Source of the DNA: JACVRW01 sp963820315
Lineage (GTDB): Bacteria > Actinomycetota > Thermoleophilia > Solirubrobacterales > Thermoleophilaceae
Length of the DNA: 64,000 nucleotides
Direction: 5' to 3'
Assembly: GCA_963820315.1 (NCBI GenBank)
Contig: CAWFZK010000019.1
Coordinates: 62,001-126,000 of the forward strand
Part shown: piece after piece, positions 45,834-55,499 of the stretch
Position numbering within the stretch: position 1 is the first letter of the stretch
How the letters are laid out: the number at the start of each line of letters is the position of its first letter
Translations under genes and position numbers: made by a program
Notes under the pieces: model-generated
Databases searched by the model: none
What the model was told of the DNA's origin: nothing
The model's input: only the letters and a program-made list of their open reading frames with translations

Positions 45834-47846
45834 GTGAGCCGGGAGCGCGCGGCCGCGCTCGTGGCTCGCAGCCCGGGCCTCGTGCCTTCGCTCGCCGCGT
45901 TCGCCGTCCTGCTCTGGTTCGCCGCCGACGAGGGTGGCTTCAGGGGAACGACGTGGATGCCGGCGACGCTGCTGCTCGGGGTCCTCCTCATCGCCTGTCT
46001 CGCGCTGCTGCCGCGGCCGCGCCCGGCGCGGCTCGCGCTGGCGGCGATCCTCCTGCTCGCCGGCTACGGGGCGTTCTGCCTGCTCTCCATGCTCTGGGCG
46101 GAGCAGCCGGAGCTCGCCTGGGACGCGGGCAACCGGACCCTGCTGTACGCCGTGATCCTCGCGCTCTGCGCGCTCTGGCCGCTGCGCGGCCGCTCGGCCG
46201 CATTCCTGCTCGGCGGCTACGGGCTCGGGGTCGCCGCGATCGCCCTGATCGAGCTGCTGAAGACCGCGGGAGCGGATTTGTCGGTCCAGTACTTCGACGA
46301 GGCCCGCTTCGCCCACCCGGTCGGCTACACGAACGCGAACGTCGGGCTCTGGATGCTGGGCCTGCTTCCCTGTGCCGTGCTCGCGGGGCGGCGGGGCGTG
46401 CCGGCCCCGCTGCGGGGGTTGTTCCTGGGCGCCGCGGGCCTGCTCGCCGGCGCCGCGCTCCTCGGCCAGAGCCGTGGCTGGCTGATGGCCCTCCCGATCG
46501 TTGCCGTGCTGGCCATTCTCGTGGTCCCCGGACGCGGCCGGACCATCGCGGCGTTCGCTGCCGTCGGCGCGGCGATCCTGCTGATCCTGAACCCGCTGCT
46601 CGACGTCTACAGCGACCTGCCGCCCGGGGGCCCGCCCGGAGCCGTCTTCGACAGCGCGCTGCGGGCGCTGCTGCTCGCGAGCGCGGGCCTCACCGTTGTC
46701 GGCGCGCTGGCCGCGCTGGCCGACGAACGCGTTCGGATCTCCGCGGCACGCGCGCGCAGCATCAGCGCCGCGACGGTGGTCGCCGTCGCGCTCGCGGCCG
46801 TCGCCGTCGTCGCGGGATACGCGGTCGTCGAGCGCAACCCGGTCTCGGCCGGCGCCGACGCCTGGGACGAGTTCAAGCAGGGCGGTTACAGCCCGACGGA
46901 GCGGTCGAGCAGGCTGAGTGCCGGCTTCTCCACGTATCGCTACGACTACTGGCGCGTTGCGTGGAGCGAGTTCGAGGACGCGCCGCTCGTGGGGGCCGGT
47001 GCCGACAACTTCGGGCGCGCATACCTGAGAGAGGGCGAGAGCCCGCAGCGGCCACGATTCCCGCACAGCACCGAGATGGTGGCCCTCGCCGAGACCGGGG
47101 TGGTCGGGGCGCTCCTGCTCGGCGCCGCCCTCGTATGCGCGCTGCTGGCCGCGCTGCCCGGCCGCCGAGGCACCCATCTGGGCGCCGCCGCGTCCGGCGC
47201 CGGGGTGCTCATGTTCGGGTACTGGCTCGCGCACGGGTCGCTCGACCGCTTCTGGGAGTTCCCGGCACTGGCGGGCGCGGCCCTGGCGGGGCTCGGGCTC
47301 GGCATCGCGGTGGCGCGCGGCCGGAACGAGGGCGCCGAGCAGGCGGGCTCCCTCCTCGGCGGCCGGCGCGCGCTCGTCGCCGCTTGCGCATGCTGGGCGC
47401 TGCTGGCGATCTCGATCGTGCCGCCGTGGCTGTCCGAGCGGGAGCAGCGGGGGGCCATCGAAGTCGCACCGGCGAACCCCGACGAGGCGCTGGAGCGGCT
47501 CGACCGCGCGGCGAAGCTGAACCCCCTCTCGCCCGCCCCGTACAAGACGGCCGCGCTCGTCGAGATCAGGCGCGAGCGCTACGACGCCGCCGCTGCTGAG
47601 CTCCGGCGCGCCTTCGAGCGCGACGGCGGCGACCCCGACCTGTACCTGCTGCTCGGCCTCGCCCAGTCCGAGCGCGGCCGGCCGCGGCAGGCGCTGAGCC
47701 TCGTCGCGGAGGCGCGCCGACTCGCCCCGCGCGACGATGTCGCTCCGGCCGTCCTCAGGGAGCTGCGGCGCGCCGGCCGGCTCGACCCGCTGCGGCTCGA
47801 TCCTTGGACGCGCGCTGATTATCGGCGCCGAATCGCGCTCAACTAG
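45834..47846 (+). CDS. O-antigen ligase/polymerase with C-terminal TPR region
   Basis: 670 residues from GTG 45834, intact. It has 12 or so membrane helices, GYTNANVGLWMLGLLPCAVL, LGQSRGWLMALPIVAVLAIL, RYDYWRVAWSEFEDAPLVGA, GADNFGRAYLREGESPQRPR and FPHSTEMVALAETGVVGALL (Wzy_C). After about residue 540 the tail has NPDEALERLDRAAKLNPLSP and DLYLLLGLAQSERGRPRQAL (TPR-like). It is an intact paralogue of the frameshifted 1441-3508 gene and the likely polymerase or ligase of the second locus. Confidence 0.9.
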   Translation: MSRERAAALVARSPGLVPSLAAFAVLLWFAADEGGFRGTTWMPATLLLGVLLIACLALLPRPRPARLALAAILLLAGYGAFCLLSMLWAEQPELAWDAGNRTLLYAVILALCALWPLRGRSAAFLLGGYGLGVAAIALIELLKTAGADLSVQYFDEARFAHPVGYTNANVGLWMLGLLPCAVLAGRRGVPAPLRGLFLGAAGLLAGAALLGQSRGWLMALPIVAVLAILVVPGRGRTIAAFAAVGAAILLILNPLLDVYSDLPPGGPPGAVFDSALRALLLASAGLTVVGALAALADERVRISAARARSISAATVVAVALAAVAVVAGYAVVERNPVSAGADAWDEFKQGGYSPTERSSRLSAGFSTYRYDYWRVAWSEFEDAPLVGAGADNFGRAYLREGESPQRPRFPHSTEMVALAETGVVGALLLGAALVCALLAALPGRRGTHLGAAASGAGVLMFGYWLAHGSLDRFWEFPALAGAALAGLGLGIAVARGRNEGAEQAGSLLGGRRALVAACACWALLAISIVPPWLSEREQRGAIEVAPANPDEALERLDRAAKLNPLSPAPYKTAALVEIRRERYDAAAAELRRAFERDGGDPDLYLLLGLAQSERGRPRQALSLVAEARRLAPRDDVAPAVLRELRRAGRLDPLRLDPWTRADYRRRIALN

Positions 47847-47907
47847 GCTGAGGTGGGACGCCGGGCGATCGAACCGCCCGTCCCGGCCGGGCGTACCACG
47901 TTGCGTT

Positions 47908-49005
47908 GTGCCATCGCGGCTGACAAGCCTTTCCGCGCTCCCGGCTCTCGGGCTGGTGCTCCTCGCCGCCTGCAGCAGCGAGTCGCCCTCCCCCGGCGCC
48001 GCCGCCGATCTCGCCGAAGCGGCGCCTGCGGCGCCTGCGGTCCTGCACGCCAGGGCGGCGTGCGATCGCTATGCCTCGCCGCGCGCAAGCGGCGAGGGGA
48101 GCGGCAGCCGGGCCCGTCCGTTTCAGTCGCTGGAGCGGCTGGTGCGCTCGCTCGAGCCGGGCCAGGTCGGCTGCCTGATGCCGGGCCGCTTTCGCCACCG
48201 CGGAGTCGTCAGGCTGGACGAGGCGCGGACGACGATCCGCTCGGTCGGGCGCCCTCGAGCCACCATCGACGGGGCGGTCTGGGTCCTGCCCGGCGCGCGC
48301 GGGGCGCGCATAGCCGGAGTGCGTCTGACGTCACACGACCCCGAGTTCTCGATTCCGCTCAAGGTGCAGGCCGACGGGGTCAAGCTGCTCGGCAACGACA
48401 TCAGCGCGGCGCGCAGCATCAGCTGCGTGCTCGTCGGCTCCGACCGCATCGTGTCCGGCCTGCTGATCGAGGGCAATCGCATCCACAACTGCGGTCGCAC
48501 GGGCAAGCTCGACCATCTGCTCTACCTGACGCAGAGCCGGGGCGCGGTGATACGTCACAACCTCCTGGTTGACAATCCCGGCGGCTGGGCGGTCCACATG
48601 TACCCGAACGCCGACGGCACGCTGGTGGAGGGCAACGTCATCGACTCGAACCAGGGCGGGGTCATCTTCGCGGGGAGCGGCGGCGGCGCGACCTCCGACG
48701 ACAACGTCGTGCGCGGCAACGTGATCACCAATTCATCCCCGCGCTGGAACGTCGAGTCGTCGTGGAGCGGCGGCCCGTCGGGCCGGGGCAACAGCGCGTC
48801 GCAGAACTGTCTCTTCAGCACCGGTCGCGGGGCGCCGTCCGGGCTCGGCTACACGAATGGCTTCCGGTCGTCCGGCAACGTGGTCGCGAACGCGCCCGTC
48901 TACGTCGACCGGAGCGCCGGGGACTACCGGCTCAGGGAAGGCTCGAGGTGCGCCGCCCTCGCCGGCCGGGCGGGCCGGCCCGGTCTGCGCCTTGAGGGCC
49001 GCTAG
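47908..49005 (+). CDS. Lipoprotein with parallel beta-helix domain
   Basis: 365 residues from GTG 47908. The N-terminus has a lipoprotein signal (LPALGLVLLAACSS, lipobox Cys near 22). The body shows parallel beta-helix repeats: GAVWVLPGARGARIAGVRLT, VKLLGNDISAARSISCVLVG, GLLIEGNRIHNCGRTGKLDH, AVIRHNLLVDNPGGWAVHMY, TLVEGNVIDSNQGGVIFAGS. Such proteins are polysaccharide lyases, esterases or epimerases acting on secreted glycans. Catalytic residues are not obvious. It directly follows the O-antigen ligase gene, which fits a surface-glycan role. Confidence 0.82.
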   Translation: MPSRLTSLSALPALGLVLLAACSSESPSPGAAADLAEAAPAAPAVLHARAACDRYASPRASGEGSGSRARPFQSLERLVRSLEPGQVGCLMPGRFRHRGVVRLDEARTTIRSVGRPRATIDGAVWVLPGARGARIAGVRLTSHDPEFSIPLKVQADGVKLLGNDISAARSISCVLVGSDRIVSGLLIEGNRIHNCGRTGKLDHLLYLTQSRGAVIRHNLLVDNPGGWAVHMYPNADGTLVEGNVIDSNQGGVIFAGSGGGATSDDNVVRGNVITNSSPRWNVESSWSGGPSGRGNSASQNCLFSTGRGAPSGLGYTNGFRSSGNVVANAPVYVDRSAGDYRLREGSRCAALAGRAGRPGLRLEGR

Positions 49006-49009
49006 CGGC

Positions 49010-49780
49010 TCAGGCGGCCGGACCGCGCTTCAGGGTCATCGTCAGGCAGAACGTGCTGTCGAGCAGCCAGGCCGCCACGCGGTTTCCGAGCAACACCCGG
49101 CCGGGGCGACGGAGCACGTTGAGGGAGTTCCAGCGCACGCGCGCATCGCCGAAGCCCGCGTCCTCGAGCAGCCTCGCCCACGTCTCCGGTGCCTGGTGCT
49201 TCTCCCACTCGATCGTGGGCTGCAGTGGGTTCGTGACCGGCAGCCGCGCGAACAGGTTGCTGCGCGCGGCGTCGGCAGCCACGAGCTTCGCGCCGGGAGC
49301 GCCCATGGACGCGAGCTTGGAGAAGAGCGCGCGATAGGTCTGGCGCGCGCCCTCGTCGGAGCCGATCGCGATCGTCGCGGACTCGTCGAGATGGTTGATC
49401 GCTGCGTGCAGGAACAGGACGTCAAAGCGCTCGCCCCCAGGGTCGAATTCCTGGAAGGTCTCGGGCCGGAGCTCGACCGAGTCGACCTCGAGCACCTCTG
49501 CCAGATGCGAGAACCTGGCGGTCACGCCGGGCGACGAGCCCGCGGCCTCGGGTTCCAGGGCCACCACCCGCTCCGCCCCGGCCGCCGCGGCATAGAAGCT
49601 GTAGATGCCGTCCCCGGCGCCGATGTCGAGCACGCGGCGTCCGGCCAGCGGCACGCCGTCGAAGAGGTACTCGAGGTAGTAGCGCAGCCTGCCGACGTTG
49701 CGCTCGGGCCATTCGTTCTCCAGCACCGAGAAGTAGCGCTCAGTCGAATCCACGCGCCGAGTATTCCCCAAGCTCCTCAT
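49010..49780 (-). CDS. SAM-dependent methyltransferase (class I)
   Basis: 256 residues. LAGRRVLDIGAGDGIYSFYA is motif I (glycine-rich SAM loop), RVVALEPEAAGSSPG is the acidic motif II, and FDVLFLHAAINHLDES is the post-I/III region. It is typical of methyltransferases that finish EPS or lipid glycans. It is tail-to-tail with the lipoprotein and head-to-head with the flippase, with a 29-base gap that must hold both promoters. Confidence 0.85.
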   Translation of the reverse strand: MRSLGNTRRVDSTERYFSVLENEWPERNVGRLRYYLEYLFDGVPLAGRRVLDIGAGDGIYSFYAAAAGAERVVALEPEAAGSSPGVTARFSHLAEVLEVDSVELRPETFQEFDPGGERFDVLFLHAAINHLDESATIAIGSDEGARQTYRALFSKLASMGAPGAKLVAADAARSNLFARLPVTNPLQPTIEWEKHQAPETWARLLEDAGFGDARVRWNSLNVLRRPGRVLLGNRVAAWLLDSTFCLTMTLKRGPAA

Positions 49781-49809
49781 ATTCAGACCGCTACCATGCG
49801 CGCGTTGCG

Positions 49810-51312
49810 GTGAGCCGACCCCACGCGCAAGTCGACAGCATCGCCCGCAACACCGCCTTCGCGGTCGCCGTGAGGCTCACGGGCACCGTCTTCACGGCCA
49901 TCCTGACGATTTTCCTGGTCCGCTACCTCGGACCGGCGGAATATGGCGTGTTCGCACTGGCGCTGGGCGTCGGCGCCCTGGTCACGGTTCCCTCCGACCT
50001 GGGCATCTCGATGAGCGCCGCCCGCTTCGTCGCGGAGGTCCGCGGCGACCCCGCCTCCGTGGCGCAGCTCGTGGCGGACGCGTTCCGGCTCAAGCTCGTC
50101 GTGGCCGGCCTCTCCGCGATCGGCCTGATCGCGCTGGCGGGCCCGATCGCGTCCGCCTACGGCGAGCCGAGCCTGGCCTGGCCGCTGCGCATCCTGGCGC
50201 TCGCGATCTTCGGCCAGAGCATGATGCTGCTCTGGGCGACGATCTTCGAGGCGCTGGGACGGATCTCCGTCTACCTGCGCGTCGTCTTCGCCGAGAGCGC
50301 GATCGAGGCCAGCCTCTCCATTGTGATCGTCCTTTTCGGCACCGGCGCCGCCGGGGCGATGGCCGGGCGAGCCGCCGCCTACGCCTTCGCCGCCGGCTTC
50401 GGCCTGGCGCTCGTCGCGCGCACGATCGGCCGCAGCGTGCGACCGCGCCGCGCCGGGCACGGTCACACGCGGCGGATCGCGGTCTACGGCTCCGCCCTCC
50501 TGCTCGTCGACGGAGCCTTCACGCTCTTCAGCGCCATCGACGTCCTCCTGATCGGCGCGATCCTGACCGTTTCGGCCGTCGGGCTCTTCGAGGCCGCCTT
50601 CAAGCTCGCCGGCCTCCTCTACTTCATCGGGCTGCCCGTGCGCAGCGCCGTGGCGCCCCGCCTCACCCGCGGCGGCAGCGGGCCCGACCACGAGGCGCTC
50701 GAAACCGCACTGCGCTACATGGTCCTGGTTCAGGGCGTCATCCTCGCGCCGTTGATCGTGTGGGCCGAGCCGCTCACCCGGATCGTGCTCGGCACGGATT
50801 ACCTGGGCTCGGTCGACACGCTGCGGGCGCTGGCGCCGTTCGCGCTCCTGACCGCGGTCTCCCCCCTGCTGGCGGGCGCGGCGAACTACCTCGGCGCGGC
50901 CGCCCGCCGAGTTCCGATCGCGATCGCGGCAGTGGCCGTGAACGCGGCGATCGACCTAGCGCTGCTGAAGGAGATCGGGATCGTCGCCGGGGCGATCGGT
51001 ACGGACGTGGCCTACGCGCTCTACGTCGGAGGTCACCTCTGGCTCTGCCGGGACCTCGCGGGGCTGCGCCTCAGATCGCTCGTGGCGCCGACGCTGGCTT
51101 CGCTCGCAGCGGCCGGCGCCATGGCCCTCGTGCTGCTGCCGTTCGGCACCGGCGAGGTCGCCGTCGCGCTCGTGGTCGTGGGCGGGACGCTCGGGGTCGC
51201 CGTCTACGGGGCCGTCCTCTTGCTGACCCGGCAGGTCACGCGCGAGGAGCTGGCAGCGCTGGTTCGGCGGCTGCGCTCTGCGCGCGGCGCGGGGCCAGCT
51301 CAGCCCGGCTGA
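49810..51312 (+). CDS. Polysaccharide flippase (Wzx-like)
   Basis: 500 residues from GTG 49810 with about 14 hydrophobic helices. SIARNTAFAVAVRLTGTVFT and RYLGPAEYGVFALALGVGAL are the conserved N-terminal repeats of MATE/Wzx flippases, and AGLLYFIGLPVRSAVAPRLT with LGTDYLGSVDTLRALAPFAL lie in the second half. It moves undecaprenyl-linked repeats of the second locus. The 3' end overlaps the convergent O-antigen ligase gene by 77 bases. Confidence 0.88.
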   Translation: MSRPHAQVDSIARNTAFAVAVRLTGTVFTAILTIFLVRYLGPAEYGVFALALGVGALVTVPSDLGISMSAARFVAEVRGDPASVAQLVADAFRLKLVVAGLSAIGLIALAGPIASAYGEPSLAWPLRILALAIFGQSMMLLWATIFEALGRISVYLRVVFAESAIEASLSIVIVLFGTGAAGAMAGRAAAYAFAAGFGLALVARTIGRSVRPRRAGHGHTRRIAVYGSALLLVDGAFTLFSAIDVLLIGAILTVSAVGLFEAAFKLAGLLYFIGLPVRSAVAPRLTRGGSGPDHEALETALRYMVLVQGVILAPLIVWAEPLTRIVLGTDYLGSVDTLRALAPFALLTAVSPLLAGAANYLGAAARRVPIAIAAVAVNAAIDLALLKEIGIVAGAIGTDVAYALYVGGHLWLCRDLAGLRLRSLVAPTLASLAAAGAMALVLLPFGTGEVAVALVVVGGTLGVAVYGAVLLLTRQVTREELAALVRRLRSARGAGPAQPG

Positions 51313-52637
51313 TCGCGAGCAGAGCCGGGCAGAGGCTCAACAGAAGCCATAGCTGCTTGCTGTACTGGCGCGAGCCGAAGAAGTCGGCCGCGAGCAGGCC
51401 GACGAGCACCACGATCATCGCCCGCGCGAGCACGTCGAGCTGCCGGTCGCCGGCCTGGGACGCGACCCCCAGCGCGCGCCCGGCGCACCACAGCGAGAAG
51501 ACGATCACGGCCAGGAACAGGCGCGAGGCCGACCACCCCCAGCTCCGCGAGCACGTTCAGGTAGGTGTTGTGGGCAACCTTGGGGTTGTCGACGATGAAG
51601 TCGTCGCGCAGCAGCGCTCCCGGCTCGAGCAGGTAGTGGATCGACGCGATCGGGAAGTTCCCCGCGCCGACGCCGCGCAAGGGCTGATCCTCGACCATCC
51701 GCCAACCAACGGTCCAGATGTCCGTCCGGCCAGTGCCGCCCTCCACCTCGAGGATGCGGTCGCGCGCGTCGACCGACGCGAAGGCGCCGAAGTAGACGAC
51801 GGCCGCGATGACAGCAGCCACCGCCACGCCGAGCACGACGCCCCGTCGCCGCCGCCCGGCCATGAACACCGCCGCCAGCAGCGAGGCCCCCAGCGCCACC
51901 AGGCCACCGCGGGACAACGTCAGGAAGACGGCAAACACGCACAGCGGCACGGCGATCGTCGTGATCAGTCGCAGCACTGGCTTGCCGGTCAGCGCGAAAG
52001 CGAGCGCCGCGGCAAGGGTGCCGCCGGCGACGAGCGAGGCCGCGGTCTCATTCGCGTTGCCGATTCCAACCCGCGCCGGGTCGTCCGCCGGCGCGCCGGC
52101 CACCAGCCCGTAGACGGCGGCAACGATGGCCCCCGCGACGAGGCTGCCCACGACCCAGAGGAACTGCTCGCGCGTACGGACCCCCGCGAAGACGATCAGG
52201 AACAGCAACGCGTTCGGCAGGTAGCGGGTGGCTGCGTCGAGCGCCGCGCCCGAGTCCTCGGCCCAGACGGCGCTCGCGGCGGCCCAGGCCACGAAGAAGA
52301 TCAGGACGAACAGAAAGCCCGCAGGACTGAAGATCCGCTCGCGCTGATCGCGGTCCCCGGCGGTGATGAGCGCGAACCAGGACAGCACCAGCACGATGCC
52401 CACCACCTTGGAGATCGATAGCGCTCCCTCGGGGAGAACCGTCTCCAGGAAGGTCAGAAAGGCGAGCAGGCAGATGCCCGCGGTGAGGTTCGTCATCGCG
52501 ATGATGAGCAGCACCAGACCGACGGTCAGGCCGATCGCGAGGGCGGGATCGACGCCGGCCAGGATGCCCATCGACAGGACGGAAGCGGCCAGTCCGGCCG
52601 CCAGCAGCCTGGTCGGCAGCTCTGCTCGCGCCGTCAC
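51236..52637 (-). CDS. O-antigen ligase-like membrane protein, one frameshift
   Basis: About 466 residues. From ATG 52637, RLLAAGLAASVLSMGILAGV and VGIGNANETAASLVAGGTLA, then TDIWTVGWRMVEDQPLRGVG, AGNFPIASIHYLLEPGALLR and NPKVAHNTYLNVLAELGVVG (Wzy_C). Near 51530 the frame changes to ASRLFLAVIVFSLWCAGRAL and ends at 51236. It sits 10 bases after the kinase gene on the same strand. It has no TPR tail, unlike 1441 and 45834, so it is the fourth and a distinct member in the window. Confidence 0.8.
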
Positions 52638-52647
52638 GACGGCCGGC

Positions 52648-54306
52648 TCAGCGCTCGGCGGGGAAGATCGGCTTCTCCTCGGTCTCCGAAGGCATCAGCC
52701 ACTCGGCCTCGGGCGTCCGCCGGCTCTGCGCCGCGCGGTAGTCGCCCTGCTCCTCGGCCGAGGTCCCGCCGACGACCACGAAGCCTGCGGGCCTGATCGC
52801 GTTCTGATCGAGCAGGTCTCCGAGACGCGCGAGCTGCGCGAGGTTGCTCGATCCCGTGCGCACGACGAGCACGACGTCGTCGACCTGGCGGGCGAGCGGC
52901 ATCGCATCGATCACCTGCGTGAGCGGCGGGGTGTCGAGCACGACGTAGTCGGCGAGGCTCTCGGCCTCCTCGAGCAGAGTTTCCGCGGCCGGCAGCGAGA
53001 GCACCTCGGCGAGCCAGTCGTCGGCGTGGTCGACCAACAGCACCGAGAGGTTGTAGTCGAACGGGGGGGCGGGCACGAGCGCGTTCTCGAGCGGCACGTT
53101 GCCGAGCAGCACATCGCCGATTCCGGCGCGCGCCTGGATTCCGAGCGCCTCACCCACGGTCGGGCGGCGAAAGTCCGCCTCGATCAGGATCACTCGGTTG
53201 CCGGCCAGCGCGAGGGAGGAGGCGAGGTTGATGGCGGTCGTCGTCTTGCCGTCCAGGGGCGACGGTCCCGTGATCAGGATCGAACGGCCCTCGCTGCCGG
53301 CGCCGCGCTGTGCGGCGAGCATCGTGCGCAGTGTCCTGAAGGACTCCTGGGTCGTGGGTGACAGCTCACCGGGTGGCAGGGCATGCCGGCGCTTCTCGCG
53401 CGGCCCGAACCCCCAGCGGCGGTCCCCGAACGAGAACGTGCGCGCGCGCTTCTCCTTGGGGACCCGCGCCAGGATCGGCAGGCTGTAGAGCTCGCGCAGC
53501 TGCTCCTCGCGCCGTAGGCGGGGGTCGAGCGCACTCATCGCGAAGGCGGCGCCCATACCGAGGATGAGGCCCGCGAGGATCCCCGCCGCGATGGTGAGAC
53601 CGGGACGCGGCGCGAAGGGCGACGGAGGTGGCTGCGCGCGGGTCTCCACGCGCAGGGTGGGATCGCCCGTTGCGCGAAGGCTCTGAAGCCGGACGAGCTG
53701 CGCGCTGAGGACCTGCGTGTCCTGGCCGCGCGCCGCCGCCGCCGCGATCTGCTCCTGGATGCGCGGGATCTGCTGGTCGATCGCACGGCGCAGGTCTTCA
53801 GAGCGCTCGGCCACCACCTCCGTCGCGAAGCCGTTGGCGATGTCCGCGGCGAGCTCAGGCGACACCGCCTCCGCTCGCACCGAGACGATGTTGCTCTGCG
53901 CGACCGGCTCGGCGGAGACGGCCCCCTGCAGCTCGCCGACGCTCTCGTCGAGGCCGAGCTCGCGCTGAACGCGTGCCGCCACGTCGCGGCTCGTGACGAG
54001 CCGAGCGGCGGTCGACACATCGCGGGTCGGATCGCTCGATTCGTGGATCACCGGCAGCCCCGTCAGCGCGGTGTCGTTCTGGCTGGCGGGAGAGACGAGC
54101 AGGTCGGCCTCCGCGCGATACTTGTCGTCGGCGACGACGAGGTAGACGACCGCGACGAGCGTCGTCGCAATCGTCACCGCCGCGATCAGCCGGAGTCGCT
54201 CACGTAACGTGTGGAGATAGCGCTCGAGACCCGACGTCCCCACCTGGGGACGGCGCCAAGGAGCGCTCGCGGAATCCCGCGCCGCCTCCGCATCGGGTGG
54301 GTTCAT
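52648..54306 (-). CDS. Wzz chain-length protein fused to BY-kinase-like ATPase, second copy
   Basis: 552 residues. GLERYLHTLRERLRLIAAVT and IATTLVAVVYLVVADDKYRA are the Wzz start with a first membrane helix. A long coil (residues 120-230) and a second helix (GLTIAAGILAGLILGMGAAF) follow. The ATPase has Walker A ITGPSPLDGKTTTAINLA (about 344-361), VILIEADFRRPTVGEALG and DYVVLDTPPLTQVIDAMPLA. The C-terminus lacks a Tyr cluster (ends SETEEKPIFPAER), unlike the copy at 14786. That suggests ATPase-based length control without tyrosine autophosphorylation. Confidence 0.87.
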   Translation of the reverse strand: MNPPDAEAARDSASAPWRRPQVGTSGLERYLHTLRERLRLIAAVTIATTLVAVVYLVVADDKYRAEADLLVSPASQNDTALTGLPVIHESSDPTRDVSTAARLVTSRDVAARVQRELGLDESVGELQGAVSAEPVAQSNIVSVRAEAVSPELAADIANGFATEVVAERSEDLRRAIDQQIPRIQEQIAAAAARGQDTQVLSAQLVRLQSLRATGDPTLRVETRAQPPPSPFAPRPGLTIAAGILAGLILGMGAAFAMSALDPRLRREEQLRELYSLPILARVPKEKRARTFSFGDRRWGFGPREKRRHALPPGELSPTTQESFRTLRTMLAAQRGAGSEGRSILITGPSPLDGKTTTAINLASSLALAGNRVILIEADFRRPTVGEALGIQARAGIGDVLLGNVPLENALVPAPPFDYNLSVLLVDHADDWLAEVLSLPAAETLLEEAESLADYVVLDTPPLTQVIDAMPLARQVDDVVLVVRTGSSNLAQLARLGDLLDQNAIRPAGFVVVGGTSAEEQGDYRAAQSRRTPEAEWLMPSETEEKPIFPAER

Positions 54307-54350
54307 ACGGGTAACTATGACATCAGTCTGCGCGTCGAACGCGCCGTAAT

Positions 54351-55499
54351 TTGACCGAAAAGCAACCGCTCCGAATCGCCGTCTACGCCGACAACTGGTA
54401 TCGGCCCCAGCCGGATGGCGTGTACGCCGATCGCTCGCTTGTGCTGTTCATCGCCGGCGTCGCCGCGGCGGCCGAGCACGCGGTGCTGCTCGGGCAACTC
54501 GATCCAGAGCTGCCGCGCGCGCACTACCGGGTCCCCGACGAGCTTGACTTCGTAGGCCTTCCGTCCTACCCCAGCTTGCTGAGCGTGCGCGCGCCGCTGG
54601 CGATGCTGGCCTCGCTCCGCCGTTTCTGGCGTGTGCTGGGCGAGGTCGACGTCGTCTGGCTGCTGGGCCCGCATCCGCTCTGCCTTGCCTTCAGCGCGCT
54701 CGCCGCGCTGCGCGGGCGGCGGATCGCGCTCGGCGTGCGACAGGACTTTCCCGCCTATGTGCGCAGCCGCCACCCCGGCAGACGAAGCGTCCATCTCGCC
54801 GGCGACCTCCTCGAGCTCTCGTATCGGCTGCTCGCGCGGTGCTTTCCGACGGTCGTGGTCGGACCGGAGCTCGAGCGCAAGTACTCGCGCGCGCGCCGGC
54901 TGCTGTCGATCTCGGTGTCGCTGGTGCGGGACTCCGACATCGCCGACGCGGATGAGTCCGCGCGGCGCAGCTGGGACGGGGAACGGACCGTGCTGTCCGT
55001 GGGACGGCTCGAGACGGAGAAGAACCCCTTGATGCTCGCCGAGATCCTCGAGCGGCTCGACGGCGGTGACTGGCGACTGCTCGTCTGCGGCGAGGGCCCG
55101 CTCGAGGACGACCTGCGGGCCCGACTCACCGAGCTGGGCGTCGCCGACCGGGCGGAGCTGCTCGGCTATCTCCCCATCAACGACGGGCTGCTCGACCGGT
55201 ACCGGGCCGCCAACGCGTTCCTGCACGTCTCGTGGACAGAGGGCATGCCGCAGGTGCTGCTCGAGGCCTTCGCGTCGGGGACGCCCGTGGTCGCCACCGG
55301 CGTGGGAGGCGTTCCCGAGGCGGCGGGCGACGCCGTGCTGCTCATTCCTCCAGGCGATCCCGACGCCGCGGCGCGCGCGCTCGAGCGGCTCGCTTCCGAT
55401 CCCGAGCTGCGCCGGCGGCTCGTCAGCGCCGGTATCGAGCGGTTGCGTGGACGCACGCTCGAGGCCCAGTCGGCGCTGGTCGCGCGCTTCCTCTCCTAG
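54351..55499 (+). CDS. Glycosyltransferase family 4
   Basis: 382 residues from TTG 54351. LRIAVYADNWYRPQPDGVYA, VDVVWLLGPHPLCLAFSALA, FPTVVVGPELERKYSRAR, RTVLSVGRLETEKNPLMLAE and WTEGMPQVLLEAFASGTPVV are GT-B motifs. It is divergent from the kinase (gap 44 bases) and convergent with the deacetylase (4-base overlap). The donor sugar is unknown. Confidence 0.87.
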   Translation: MTEKQPLRIAVYADNWYRPQPDGVYADRSLVLFIAGVAAAAEHAVLLGQLDPELPRAHYRVPDELDFVGLPSYPSLLSVRAPLAMLASLRRFWRVLGEVDVVWLLGPHPLCLAFSALAALRGRRIALGVRQDFPAYVRSRHPGRRSVHLAGDLLELSYRLLARCFPTVVVGPELERKYSRARRLLSISVSLVRDSDIADADESARRSWDGERTVLSVGRLETEKNPLMLAEILERLDGGDWRLLVCGEGPLEDDLRARLTELGVADRAELLGYLPINDGLLDRYRAANAFLHVSWTEGMPQVLLEAFASGTPVVATGVGGVPEAAGDAVLLIPPGDPDAAARALERLASDPELRRRLVSAGIERLRGRTLEAQSALVARFLS

